From JAITWN01 sp050486285 (lineage in GTDB: Bacteria > Pseudomonadota > Gammaproteobacteria > SZUA-140), in contig JBJHCZ010000010.1 in NCBI GenBank assembly GCA_050486285.1, forward strand, positions 24,643 through 88,642: a stretch of DNA of 64,000 bases, read 5' to 3'. Positions 37,772 through 46,549 of the stretch are shown piece by piece. Numbering within the stretch: the first letter of the stretch is position 1; each line of letters starts with the position of its first letter. A program made the position numbers and the translations under genes. The notes under the pieces are model-generated. The model was not told the DNA's origin. It did not search any database and worked only from the letters and a program-made list of their open reading frames with translations.

Positions 37772-38299
37772 GTGACCTGGCTGGATTTCGTCATCCTTGC
37801 GCTGATCGCGCTGTCGGCGGTCTACGGTGCCTTTCGCGGCTTCGTCCGCGAGGTGCTGTCGCTGGTCGTCTGGGTGCTGTCCTTCTGGATCGCTTCCCGC
37901 CATACCTGGGACGCGGCGGTGTATCTGGAGGCATGGATCCCGCACCAGGACGCGCGGCTGGTCGCGACCTTCATCGCGCTGTTTTTCGCGGTGCTGGTCG
38001 TCGGCATGCTGATCAGCCGGCTGATCGTCAGGCTGGTGCGCGCCAGCGGCATCAGCGGCGATCGCAGCCTCGGGGTGCTGTTCGGCCTGCTGCGCGGCAT
38101 CGTCATCGTCGTGTTGCTGGTGATGGTGACCGCGATCACGCCGCTGGCCGATGGCGAGGCATGGCGGCAATCGTGGCTGGTCGGTCATTTCGAGTCGCTC
38201 GCGGCGTGGTCGCTCGATGTGCTGAAGAGCGGTCTCGGCGAGCAGGGCCTGCTGCCGGAGCCCGGACGCAGGCGGGAATTTTCTGATGAGGGTGGATGA
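37772..38299 (+). CDS. cvpA: CvpA family inner-membrane protein
   Basis: A 175-residue protein with four hydrophobic helices. It starts at GTG 37772 with the typical TWLDFVILALIALSAVYGAFRGFVREVLSLVVWVLSFWIA, and RASGISGDRSLGVLFGLLRGIVIV is the second conserved block. CvpA was first named for colicin V production; it also affects envelope integrity, by an unclear mechanism. The stop is directly followed by the purF ATG. Confidence 0.94.
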   Translation: MTWLDFVILALIALSAVYGAFRGFVREVLSLVVWVLSFWIASRHTWDAAVYLEAWIPHQDARLVATFIALFFAVLVVGMLISRLIVRLVRASGISGDRSLGVLFGLLRGIVIVVLLVMVTAITPLADGEAWRQSWLVGHFESLAAWSLDVLKSGLGEQGLLPEPGRRREFSDEGG

Positions 38300-39808
38300 A
38301 TGTGCGGAATCGTAGGCGCGGTCTGCCGCGGCAATGTCAACCAGTCTTTGTATGACGCGCTGACGGTGTTGCAGCATCGCGGTCAGGATGCGGCCGGCAT
38401 CATGACCGCCGACGGCAACCGCCTGTACCTGCGCAAGGAGAACGGGCTGGTGCGCGATGTCTTCGACACTGCGCACATGCTGAACCTGCAGGGCAACTAC
38501 GGCATCGGCCATGTCCGCTATCCGACCGCCGGCTGCGAGACCTCGTCGGAGGCCCAGCCGTTCTACGTCAATTCGCCCTACGGCATCGCGCTCGCCCACA
38601 ACGGCAACCTGACCAACGCCGAGAAGCTCAAGGACGACCTGTTCCGCGAGGACAAGCGTCACATCAATACCGAGTCGGATTCCGAGGTGCTGCTCAATGT
38701 CTTCGCGCACGAGCTGCAGAAGAGCGGCAAGCTGCGCATCGACGAGAACGACATCTTCGACGCGGTCGCCGGCGTGCATCGGCGCTGCCGCGGCGGCTAT
38801 GCCGCGGTCGCGATGATCACCGGCTACGGCGTGATAGGTTTCCGCGATCCCAACGGCATCCGCCCGGTCGTGTTCGGCAAGCGCGAGACCCCGGACGGCG
38901 TCGAGTACATGATCGCCTCGGAAAGCGTCGCCCTCGATGTGCTCGACTTCGAACTGGTGCGCGACATCGCGCCGGGCGAGGCGGTGTTCATCACCCTCGA
39001 CGGCAAGCTGCACAGTCGCCAGTGCGCCGACAATCCGGTACACACCCCGTGCATCTTCGAATATGTCTACCTCGCGCGGCCCGATTCGGTCATCGACGAT
39101 ATCTATGTCTACAAGGCGCGGCTGCGCATGGGCGAGCGCCTGGCCGGCAAGATTCGCCGCGAGTTCCCGGATCATGACATCGATGTCGTGATCCCGATCC
39201 CCGACACCAGCCGCACCGCGGCGCTCGCGCTCGCCAACGAACTTGGCGTGAACTATCGCGAAGGCTTCATCAAGAACCGCTATATCGGCCGAACCTTCAT
39301 CATGCCGGGACAGCAGATGCGCAAGCGTTCGGTGCGGCAGAAACTCAACGCGATCGATCTCGAGTTCCGCGGCAAGAGCGTGTTGCTGGTCGATGACTCA
39401 ATCGTGCGCGGCACGACCTCGCGGGAGATCATCCGCATGGCGCGCGACGCCGGCGCCCGCAAGGTCTATTTCGCGTCCGCGGCGCCGCCGGTGCGCTATC
39501 CGAACGTCTACGGCATCGACATGCCGGCGGCGAGCGAGCTGATCGCCCATAATCGCACCGTCGACGAGGTCGCCCGCGAGATCGGCGCCGACCGCGTGAT
39601 CTACCAGGACCTCGACGACCTGATCAAGGCCGTCGGCAAGGGCAACAAGGGTATTCGCCGCTTCGACACCTCATGTTTCAGCGGCGAATATGTGACCGGC
39701 GACGTGACCCGTGACTATCTCGATTCGCTCGAGAGCCGGCGTAACGACGCCAGCCGCTCGCACCGCGCCGCCGGCGGCCGTCGCAGCGGCAACGTCATCG
39801 CGCTGTAA
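38300..39808 (+). CDS. purF: amidophosphoribosyltransferase
   Basis: First committed step of purine synthesis, forming phosphoribosylamine from PRPP and glutamine. A 502-residue enzyme with the catalytic N-terminal Cys directly after Met (MCGIVGAV). The glutamine site includes NGNLTNA, and the PRPP loop is VLLVDDSIVRGTTSREI. TSCFSGEYVTGDV near the C terminus is typical. It begins immediately after cvpA; metZ follows after 32 bases. Confidence 0.97.
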   Translation: MCGIVGAVCRGNVNQSLYDALTVLQHRGQDAAGIMTADGNRLYLRKENGLVRDVFDTAHMLNLQGNYGIGHVRYPTAGCETSSEAQPFYVNSPYGIALAHNGNLTNAEKLKDDLFREDKRHINTESDSEVLLNVFAHELQKSGKLRIDENDIFDAVAGVHRRCRGGYAAVAMITGYGVIGFRDPNGIRPVVFGKRETPDGVEYMIASESVALDVLDFELVRDIAPGEAVFITLDGKLHSRQCADNPVHTPCIFEYVYLARPDSVIDDIYVYKARLRMGERLAGKIRREFPDHDIDVVIPIPDTSRTAALALANELGVNYREGFIKNRYIGRTFIMPGQQMRKRSVRQKLNAIDLEFRGKSVLLVDDSIVRGTTSREIIRMARDAGARKVYFASAAPPVRYPNVYGIDMPAASELIAHNRTVDEVAREIGADRVIYQDLDDLIKAVGKGNKGIRRFDTSCFSGEYVTGDVTRDYLDSLESRRNDASRSHRAAGGRRSGNVIAL

Positions 39809-39840
39809 CGGCGCCCGTTCGCGGCTCCGGGGGAGACGGT

Positions 39841-41046
39841 ATGGCGGATGACAGGCCCGATGACAACGGTTTCGCGACCCGCGGCGTCCATGCCGGACGG
39901 GTGCGCACGCCGGAAGGCGAGCAATCGGAGCCGATTTTCACGACCTCGAGCTTCGTATTCGACAGCGCCGAACAGGCCGCCGCGCGTTTCTCCGGGGCGG
40001 AGCCCGGCAACATCTACTCCCGATTTACCAACCCCACCGTCAACGCCTTCGAGCGTCGCCTCGCCTCGCTCGAGGGCGGTGAGCGCTGCGTCGCGACCTC
40101 GTCCGGGATGTCGGCGATCCTCGCCGTCGGGCTCGGCCTGCTCAAGGCCGGCGATCACGTCGTCTGCGCCCATGGCGTGTTCGGCAGCACCGCCTTGCTG
40201 TTTACCCAGCATTTCGCGCGCTTCGGCGTCGAGACCAGCTTCGTTCCGCTGACCTATCTGCCGGCCTGGGAGGCCTCGCTGCGGCCGTCGACGCGGCTGC
40301 TGTTCGTCGAGACGCCGGCCAATCCGCTGGCGGAGATCGCCGATATCGCTGCGCTGGCGCGCATCGCGCACGATCACGGCGCGTTGCTGGTCGTCGACAA
40401 CACAGTCTGCACTGCAGCGCTGCAACGACCGCTCGAGCACGGCGCCGACCTCGTCGTGCTGTCGGCGACGAAATACCTGGATGGCCAGGGTCGTTGCGTC
40501 GGCGGCGCGGTCGTCGGCAGCGAGGCGCTGGTCGGCAAGGAGGTCTACGGCGTATTGCGCACTGCGGGACCGTGCCTCAGTCCGTTCAATGCCTGGGTGT
40601 TCCTGAAGGGGCTCGAGACGCTCAGGATCAGGATGCAGGCGCACAGCGCCTCCGCCGGCGCGCTGGCCGGCTGGATCGCGGAACAGCCGGCGGTGCGCAG
40701 CGTGTACTACGCCGGCCTGCCGGATCATCCGCAGCGCGCGCTGGTCGGTCGCCAGCAGTCGGACGGCGGCGGCCTGCTCGCCTTTGAACTGCGCGGCGGC
40801 CGTGATGATGCCTGGCGCTTCATCAACGCGATGCGACTGATCTCGATCACCGCGAATCTCGGCGGCACCCGTTCGACGATCACCCATCCGGCAACGACGA
40901 CCCATGGTCGTCTGACCCCGGAGGCGCGCGCCGCGGCCGGTATTCGCGACGGACTCGTGCGCGTATCGGTCGGCCTCGAGGAGGTCGAGGATCTCAGGGA
41001 AGATCTGCAGCGCGGGTTCGCGGCGCTCGGGAAGGCGCGGAGCTGA
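39841..41046 (+). CDS. metZ: O-succinylhomoserine sulfhydrylase
   Basis: A 401-residue Cys/Met-metabolism PLP enzyme, expected to make homocysteine from O-succinylhomoserine and sulfide. The PLP lysine is Lys211 in SATKYLDGQGRCVGG. YSRFTNPTVNAFERRLASLEGGE and the C-terminal ITANLGGTRSTITHPATTTHGRL are characteristic. The location after purF is the standard place for metZ in Pseudomonas and relatives, which favours metZ over metB or metC. GGGGAGA precedes the ATG. Confidence 0.94.
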   Translation: MADDRPDDNGFATRGVHAGRVRTPEGEQSEPIFTTSSFVFDSAEQAAARFSGAEPGNIYSRFTNPTVNAFERRLASLEGGERCVATSSGMSAILAVGLGLLKAGDHVVCAHGVFGSTALLFTQHFARFGVETSFVPLTYLPAWEASLRPSTRLLFVETPANPLAEIADIAALARIAHDHGALLVVDNTVCTAALQRPLEHGADLVVLSATKYLDGQGRCVGGAVVGSEALVGKEVYGVLRTAGPCLSPFNAWVFLKGLETLRIRMQAHSASAGALAGWIAEQPAVRSVYYAGLPDHPQRALVGRQQSDGGGLLAFELRGGRDDAWRFINAMRLISITANLGGTRSTITHPATTTHGRLTPEARAAAGIRDGLVRVSVGLEEVEDLREDLQRGFAALGKARS

Positions 41047-41049
41047 GCA

Positions 41050-42348
41050 ATGCCGGTCGGCCCCCCGTCAGCGGTGCGGCGGCCGACCCCTGAACCGACC
41101 CGCGACGCCCGCCGTCGCGATCTCCTCGACATCTATCGCCATGCCCTCGCCGCGGTATCCGGCCGTTCCCGCGTCCGACTCGCGCTCGCCGGCGAGGCCT
41201 TCGAGTGTCCGGTGCGACTGGTCGCGATCGGCAAGGCCGCGGGCGCGATGGCGCAGGGCGCCTTCGATGCGCTCGGTGACCGCATCGCGGCGGCGCTGAT
41301 CGTCACCCGCCAGGGCCACGACACCGGTCCGGCCGACCTGCCCGCGCTGCGTATCGAGGCCGCGCATCCGGTTCCCGACACAAGCAGCCTCGCGGCCGGC
41401 GAGGCGCTGATCGATTTCGTCGATGCGACCCCGCCCGCAACTCCGTTGCTGTTTCTGATATCCGGCGGGACCTCGGCGCTGGTCGAGGTCCCGCGCGCCG
41501 GTATCCAACTCGAGACCCTGCAGGGGGCTTACCGCTGGCTGCTCGGTTCCGGACTGCCGATCGGCGCCGTCAATCGGGTCCGCGCGCGCCTGTCGCGGAT
41601 CAAGGGCGGGCGACTCGCCGGCCGCCTGCGCGGGCAACGCGTTCTCCAGTTACTGATCTCCGATGTCCCGGGCGACGATCCGGCGACGATCGGCTCCGGG
41701 CTGCTGGTGCCGGCGCGCGACGAGGCGCTGTCGCCGGATATCGAGCGCTATCTGCCAGGCTGGTTGCGTGAACTCATCGCGAATGTCGATGCGCCGGTCA
41801 CGACCGGCGCGGCGGTCGAGACGCGAATCGTCGCAACCGTGCGCGACGCCTGCGCGGCCGCGGCTGCCCGCGGACTCGCGCTCGGCTACCGGACCGTGAT
41901 CGCGCGGACCCTCCTCGAAGGCGATGCAGCGGAAACCGGGCATGCGATCGCCGCGGCAGTGGCCGCCGCCGCTCCCGGCCTGCAGGTCCACGGCGGCGAG
42001 ACGGTCGTGAGTCTGCCGGAGGTGCCGGGCCGCGGCGGTCGCTGCCAGAGCCTTGCGCTGGCGGCGGCGATCGATATCGCCGGTCGCGACGATCTTTACC
42101 TCCTGGCCGCCGGCACCGACGGCAGCGACGGGGCGGGCGGCGCCGCCGGCGCGCTGGTCGATGGTGGCACCGTCGCTCGCGGAATTGGCGCCCGGCTCGA
42201 TCCCGGGGACTGCCTGCGAAGGGCCGATGCCGGCGCTTTTCTTGATCTTGCCGGCGACCTGATATATACCGGGCCGGGTAACACCAATGTCATGGATCTC
42301 GTCCTCGGGCTCCGGGTCGCGACAACGCCGGAGACGGCGGATGTTTGA
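41050..42348 (+). CDS. glycerate 2-kinase (MOFRL/DUF4147 family)
   Basis: A 432-residue protein of the GckA/TtuD family: an N-terminal DUF4147 domain (VRLVAIGKAAGAMAQGAFDAL, LLFLISGGTSALVEVP, VNRVRARLSRIKGGRLA) and a C-terminal MOFRL domain (GRGGRCQSLALAAAI...LAAGTDGSDG...GPGNTNVMDLVLGL). The family phosphorylates glycerate at the 2-position; old annotations call some members hydroxypyruvate reductase. It begins 3 bases after metZ, so it is probably the last gene of this long operon. Confidence 0.9.
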   Translation: MPVGPPSAVRRPTPEPTRDARRRDLLDIYRHALAAVSGRSRVRLALAGEAFECPVRLVAIGKAAGAMAQGAFDALGDRIAAALIVTRQGHDTGPADLPALRIEAAHPVPDTSSLAAGEALIDFVDATPPATPLLFLISGGTSALVEVPRAGIQLETLQGAYRWLLGSGLPIGAVNRVRARLSRIKGGRLAGRLRGQRVLQLLISDVPGDDPATIGSGLLVPARDEALSPDIERYLPGWLRELIANVDAPVTTGAAVETRIVATVRDACAAAAARGLALGYRTVIARTLLEGDAAETGHAIAAAVAAAAPGLQVHGGETVVSLPEVPGRGGRCQSLALAAAIDIAGRDDLYLLAAGTDGSDGAGGAAGALVDGGTVARGIGARLDPGDCLRRADAGAFLDLAGDLIYTGPGNTNVMDLVLGLRVATTPETADV

Positions 42349-42467
42349 CGGCATCGAAGCAGGGCTTCCGGGTCGGCGCCACGGAGAGGTCAAGCCGCCC
42401 GCAACAGGAACCGATAACCCTGAATGCCATGCATCATTCAGCAGGCCTGTCGAAAACGAGGAGAGAC

Positions 42468-42950
42468 GTGAAGCCCGGCGCGCGGAAGCCTTGGCCGTGC
42501 CTTGCCTCGGCATCGGCAACGATTGCGCTGGCGGTGCTGCTGTTGTCGTCGACCGCCGCCCTCGCCGACGGCGAGGTCGTCGTCATCGGCCATCCCGGAA
42601 TCGGCTTCTCCTCGCTCAGCGAACAGACGATCAGGGATCTCTATCTTGGCAAGACCGTGCAACTCGGCAACGGCACCCGCGTCGAGATCATCGACCTGCC
42701 GGTCGGCCATCCGGTCCGGAACCGTTTCTATATCGACATCATCGGCAGGGACCCCGGACAGATGCGGGCCTACTGGGCCAAGCGCATCTTCACCGGCAAG
42801 GGCACGCCGCCGGACACCCGTCCCGACGAGCGCTCGGTCGTGCGCTGGGTCGCGGCGGGTCAGGGGCGCATCGCCTATGTCAGCGCCGACATGGTCGACG
42901 ATTCAGTGAAGGTTCTGCTGCGGCAGCAGATGGACGGCGGTCGCCGCTAA
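42468..42950 (+). CDS. PstS-like periplasmic substrate-binding protein
   Basis: The GTG at 42468, preceded by GAGGAGA, gives 160 residues with a signal peptide ending ALA-DGEVV. The mature domain (VVVIGHPGIGFSSLSEQTIRDLYLGKTVQLGNG, VRNRFYIDIIGRDPGQMRAYWAKRIFTGKG, IAYVSADMVDDSVKVL) is the short PstS-like phosphate-binding family. Full-length PstS is about twice as large and no ABC permease is present, so it may act as a sensor or a partner of the following porin rather than in classic uptake. Confidence 0.8.
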   Translation: MKPGARKPWPCLASASATIALAVLLLSSTAALADGEVVVIGHPGIGFSSLSEQTIRDLYLGKTVQLGNGTRVEIIDLPVGHPVRNRFYIDIIGRDPGQMRAYWAKRIFTGKGTPPDTRPDERSVVRWVAAGQGRIAYVSADMVDDSVKVLLRQQMDGGRR

Positions 42951-42978
42951 TGCTCGAAGAGAGGATTCGGGGGTCAAC

Positions 42979-44124
42979 ATGAAATCGCTAAGGTTCCAAC
43001 CCGGCTGGATGATGGCGGCAGCGCTGGCGCTCGGGGGCGGCAATGCCGCAGCGCTCGATGTCGGGGTCTTCGGGGACATGAGTCTGTCCCACAGCAGCGC
43101 ACCGTCGAGCGAACCCAGCTTCCGCCTCGGCAGCCTCGATCTCTATGCGGCGCAATATATCGACGACCGCACGCGGGCGCTGTTCGAGGTGCAGTTCCAG
43201 ACCTTCGCCGGAGACTCGATGGACATCGAGATCCAGCGCTTCTGGATCATGCGCGAAGTCCACGATGCCTTTCATATCGGTCTCGGTCGTTTCCATACCC
43301 CGATCGGTTACTGGAACCGGCATTTCCACCACGGCATCCTGCTGCAGGACACGGTCAGCCGGCCGTTCATTCTCAGCTTCGAGGGCGGCGTCAACTCGAT
43401 CATCCCGACGCACCTCATCGGCGCGCTCGCCGAGGGCGACCTGCCCTGGGGGTTGCGCTATGAAGCGGCCGTCGCCAACAGCAATACGATCAACTCGTCG
43501 CAAACGGCCAACCGCATCACGGTGCAGAACCGTGCCGACTTCAATTCGAACAAGACGCTGTTCGGGCGCGTGCATTACGGCCGCTTCGGCGCCCCGTTCA
43601 AGCCCGGCATCTTCTTCATGAAGAACGATGTGCTGGAGTCGGCATCGGCAACCACGCCTTTGTGTACGGATCCCTCGGAGAATTCCCCTCCATGCAGCCT
43701 GGTGCCGCGCGGCAGCCCGCTGGTCAGGCAGATGCTGTACGGCATCGATTTCCGCTACGAGCGCGGGCGCTTCGATATCATGGCGGAATATTACCGGATC
43801 GGGAACGAGGCTCAGCCCGGCGTCGGCGACGGGCGCAAGCACGATACCGATGCCTGGTTCGCGCAGTTCGGCTATCGCATCCTGGATCAGCTGAAGGCGA
43901 CCTATCGCTATGAAGGACTCGAATTCGACGATCAGGACCCCTATTACCGCGACGCTCGACTGGTCGGCCGCGGCGGCATCGGAACGGAACGGCGCAACGT
44001 CTATGCCCTGCGCTATGATTTCAGCGAGTCGAATGCCCTCTTGCTGGAAGTCAGCCTCCGCAACCCGCAGATCGGCGAGCGTACGACGACCACCCTGCTG
44101 AGCTGGGCCTTCGTGATGTATTGA
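42979..44124 (+). CDS. outer-membrane porin-like protein
   Basis: A 381-residue protein with a signal peptide (cleavage near AAA-LDVG) and many amphipathic strands ending WAFVMY. LGSLDLYAAQYIDDRTRALFEVQFQ, FWIMREVHDAFHIGLGRFHTPIGYWNRHFHHG and the closing strands resemble phosphate- or anion-type beta-barrel porins. It starts 28 bases after the PstS-like gene. Such pairs occur in other Proteobacteria. Its end is three bases from the convergent ppsA end. Confidence 0.8.
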   Translation: MKSLRFQPGWMMAAALALGGGNAAALDVGVFGDMSLSHSSAPSSEPSFRLGSLDLYAAQYIDDRTRALFEVQFQTFAGDSMDIEIQRFWIMREVHDAFHIGLGRFHTPIGYWNRHFHHGILLQDTVSRPFILSFEGGVNSIIPTHLIGALAEGDLPWGLRYEAAVANSNTINSSQTANRITVQNRADFNSNKTLFGRVHYGRFGAPFKPGIFFMKNDVLESASATTPLCTDPSENSPPCSLVPRGSPLVRQMLYGIDFRYERGRFDIMAEYYRIGNEAQPGVGDGRKHDTDAWFAQFGYRILDQLKATYRYEGLEFDDQDPYYRDARLVGRGGIGTERRNVYALRYDFSESNALLLEVSLRNPQIGERTTTTLLSWAFVMY

Positions 44125-44127
44125 GGG

Positions 44128-46530
44128 TCAGGCGGCGGGCGTCTGCCCGCCTTCGAGATCGAGCACAACCTGGGTCATCGGAATCACGCTGTCCGCATTC
44201 AGGGAAATCGAATCGATGCCGTGTCCGACCAGCCAGCGCGTCAGGTCGGGATAGTCCGACGGCGCCTGTCCGCAGATCCCGATGTACTTGCCGCGCGCGC
44301 GGCAGGCCGTGATCGCCATCTCCATCAGCTTCAGCACCGCCTCGTCGCGCTCGTCGAAACCGGTGACGATGCCGGAATCGCGGTCGACGCCGAGCGTCAG
44401 CTGGGTCAGGTCGTTCGAGCCGATCGAGAAGCCGTCGAAATGGTCGAGGAAACGGTCGGCGAGCAGCGGGTTCGACGGGATCTCGCACATCATGTAGACC
44501 TTGAGGCCGTTGTCGCCGCGCCTGAGGCCGTACTTCTCAAGCAGCGCGAGCACGTCCGTCCCTTCCTGCACGGTGCGCACGAACGGCACCATCAGCGCGA
44601 CGTTGTCGAGGCCGATGACCTCGCGGACGGTCTTCATCGCCGCGCATTCGAGTTCGAAACAGGCCGCGAACGATGCCGAGGAATAGCGGCCTGCGCCGCG
44701 CCAGCCGATCATCGGATTCTCCTCGTGCGGCTCGAAGCCGGCGCCGCCGATCAGCGAGGCGTATTCGTTCGACTTGAAATCGCTCAGGCGAACGATGACC
44801 GGCTTCGGCCAGTAGGCCGCCGCGATCATGCCGACGCCCTCGGCGAGGCGCTGGATATAGTAGGCGCGGCGATCGGGATAGCCGGCAACGATGCGGTCGA
44901 TTTCGCCACGGGTCTTGTCGTCGAGACTGTCGTACTCGAGCAGCGCGCGCGGGTGTATGCGGATGCTGTTATTGATGATGAACTCGAGGCGGGCGAGCCC
45001 GACGCCGTCGTTCGGCAGCCTCGAACTCGCGAAGGCCTGCTCCGGATTGCCGACGTTCATCATGATCTTTGTGCGCGGCCGGCGGTCGCTGGACAGGTCG
45101 ATGCGTTCTCTCTCGTACGCCTGCGCGCCTTCGTAGATATGGCCGGTGTCGCCCTCGGCGCAGGAGACGGTGATCTCGGCGCCGTTGGCGATCAGTTGCG
45201 TCGCCTCGCCGCAGCCGACCACCGCCGGGATGCCGAGTTCGCGGGCGACGATCGCCGCGTGACAGGTGCGGCCGCCGCGATTGGTGACGATCGCGGCGGC
45301 GATCTTCATGACCGGCTCCCAGTCGGGGTCGGTGATGTCGGTGACCAGGATCTCGCCGGGCTTCAGTTCACTCATCTGGGCGGCCTCGAAGATCACCCGC
45401 GCGCGTCCGGTCGCGATGCGTCCGCCGACGCTCTTGCCCGAGACGATCACCTTACCGCGGGACTTCAGCCGGTAGGCCTCGTGGAAGCCGGCATCGGCGC
45501 GCGACTGCACGGTCTCCGGCCGCGCCTGCACGATGAAGAGTTCGCCGCTGCGGCCGTCCTTCGCCCACTCGATGTCCATCGGCATCGGACGGCCGGACTT
45601 CTCCGAATAATGCTTTTCGATGGCCACCGCCCAGCGGGCGAGGTCGAGGATCTCGTCATCATTCAGCGAGAAGCGCTCGCGTTCCTCGCGGCGCACGCGG
45701 ACGTTGCGCGTGGAGATACCGGCGGCGGTATCGCCGGTGTAAATCATCTTGATCGCCTTTTCCCCGAGCTGGCGCTTGATGATCGGGCGGAATCCACGCT
45801 CCAGCATCGGCTTGAAGACATAGAATTCGTCCGGATTGACCTTGCCCTGAACGATGTTCTCGCCGAGTCCGTAGGCCGAGGTGATGAAGACGACGTCGCG
45901 GAATCCGGTTTCGGTATCGATCGTGAAGATCACCCCGGAGGCGCCGAGGTCGGCGCGCACCATCTTCTGGATGCCGATCGACAGCGCGACGTCCATATGC
46001 GCGAAACCATGATGCGCGCGATAGGAGATCGCGCGATCGGTGAACAGCGAGCCGAATACCTGGCGACAGGTCGTCAGCAGGTGGGGCACGCCGCGAATAT
46101 TCAGATAGGTATCCTGCTGGCCGGCGAACGAGGCCGCCGGCAGGTCTTCGGCGGTCGCCGAACTGCGCACCGCGACGTCGGGGTTCGGCCCGTATTGCTC
46201 GCCGAGGGCGCGATAGGCCGTGACGATCTCCTCGGCGAGGTCCTCGGGCAGATCACTGTACATGATCCACTCGCGAATCAGCGCGCCGGTATAGGCCAGC
46301 GCCTTGACGTCGGCGACATCGAGTCGCTTGAGCGCTGCGGTGATGCGCGCGGTCAGGTCGTTGTGCTCGAGGAAATGACGGTAGCCGTCGGCGGTGATTG
46401 CGAAGCCGTCGGGTATCCTGACGCCGTGCGCGGACAGCGCGTTGATCATCTCGCCGAGCGAGGCGTTCTTGCCGCCGACCAGCGCGATGTCGCCGATACC
46501 GATCGAGGAGAATGGACGAATGTATTGCAT
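44128..46530 (-). CDS. ppsA: phosphoenolpyruvate synthase
   Basis: Makes PEP from pyruvate and ATP for gluconeogenesis. A 800-residue protein with an N-terminal ATP-grasp domain (VGGKNASLGEMI, VRSSATAEDLPAASFAGQQDTYLN) and the phosphohistidine domain (GGRTCHAAIVARELGIPAVVG with the catalytic His). A C-terminal PEP/pyruvate TIM barrel ends in GICGQAPSDYPD...SISLNADSV. The PpsR regulator is not adjacent. It lies 20 bases downstream of pgm, a sensible pairing for hexose phosphate synthesis. Confidence 0.97.
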   Translation of the reverse strand: MQYIRPFSSIGIGDIALVGGKNASLGEMINALSAHGVRIPDGFAITADGYRHFLEHNDLTARITAALKRLDVADVKALAYTGALIREWIMYSDLPEDLAEEIVTAYRALGEQYGPNPDVAVRSSATAEDLPAASFAGQQDTYLNIRGVPHLLTTCRQVFGSLFTDRAISYRAHHGFAHMDVALSIGIQKMVRADLGASGVIFTIDTETGFRDVVFITSAYGLGENIVQGKVNPDEFYVFKPMLERGFRPIIKRQLGEKAIKMIYTGDTAAGISTRNVRVRREERERFSLNDDEILDLARWAVAIEKHYSEKSGRPMPMDIEWAKDGRSGELFIVQARPETVQSRADAGFHEAYRLKSRGKVIVSGKSVGGRIATGRARVIFEAAQMSELKPGEILVTDITDPDWEPVMKIAAAIVTNRGGRTCHAAIVARELGIPAVVGCGEATQLIANGAEITVSCAEGDTGHIYEGAQAYERERIDLSSDRRPRTKIMMNVGNPEQAFASSRLPNDGVGLARLEFIINNSIRIHPRALLEYDSLDDKTRGEIDRIVAGYPDRRAYYIQRLAEGVGMIAAAYWPKPVIVRLSDFKSNEYASLIGGAGFEPHEENPMIGWRGAGRYSSASFAACFELECAAMKTVREVIGLDNVALMVPFVRTVQEGTDVLALLEKYGLRRGDNGLKVYMMCEIPSNPLLADRFLDHFDGFSIGSNDLTQLTLGVDRDSGIVTGFDERDEAVLKLMEMAITACRARGKYIGICGQAPSDYPDLTRWLVGHGIDSISLNADSVIPMTQVVLDLEGGQTPAA

Positions 46531-46549
46531 GGCCGCGCAGCTGCCTTGC

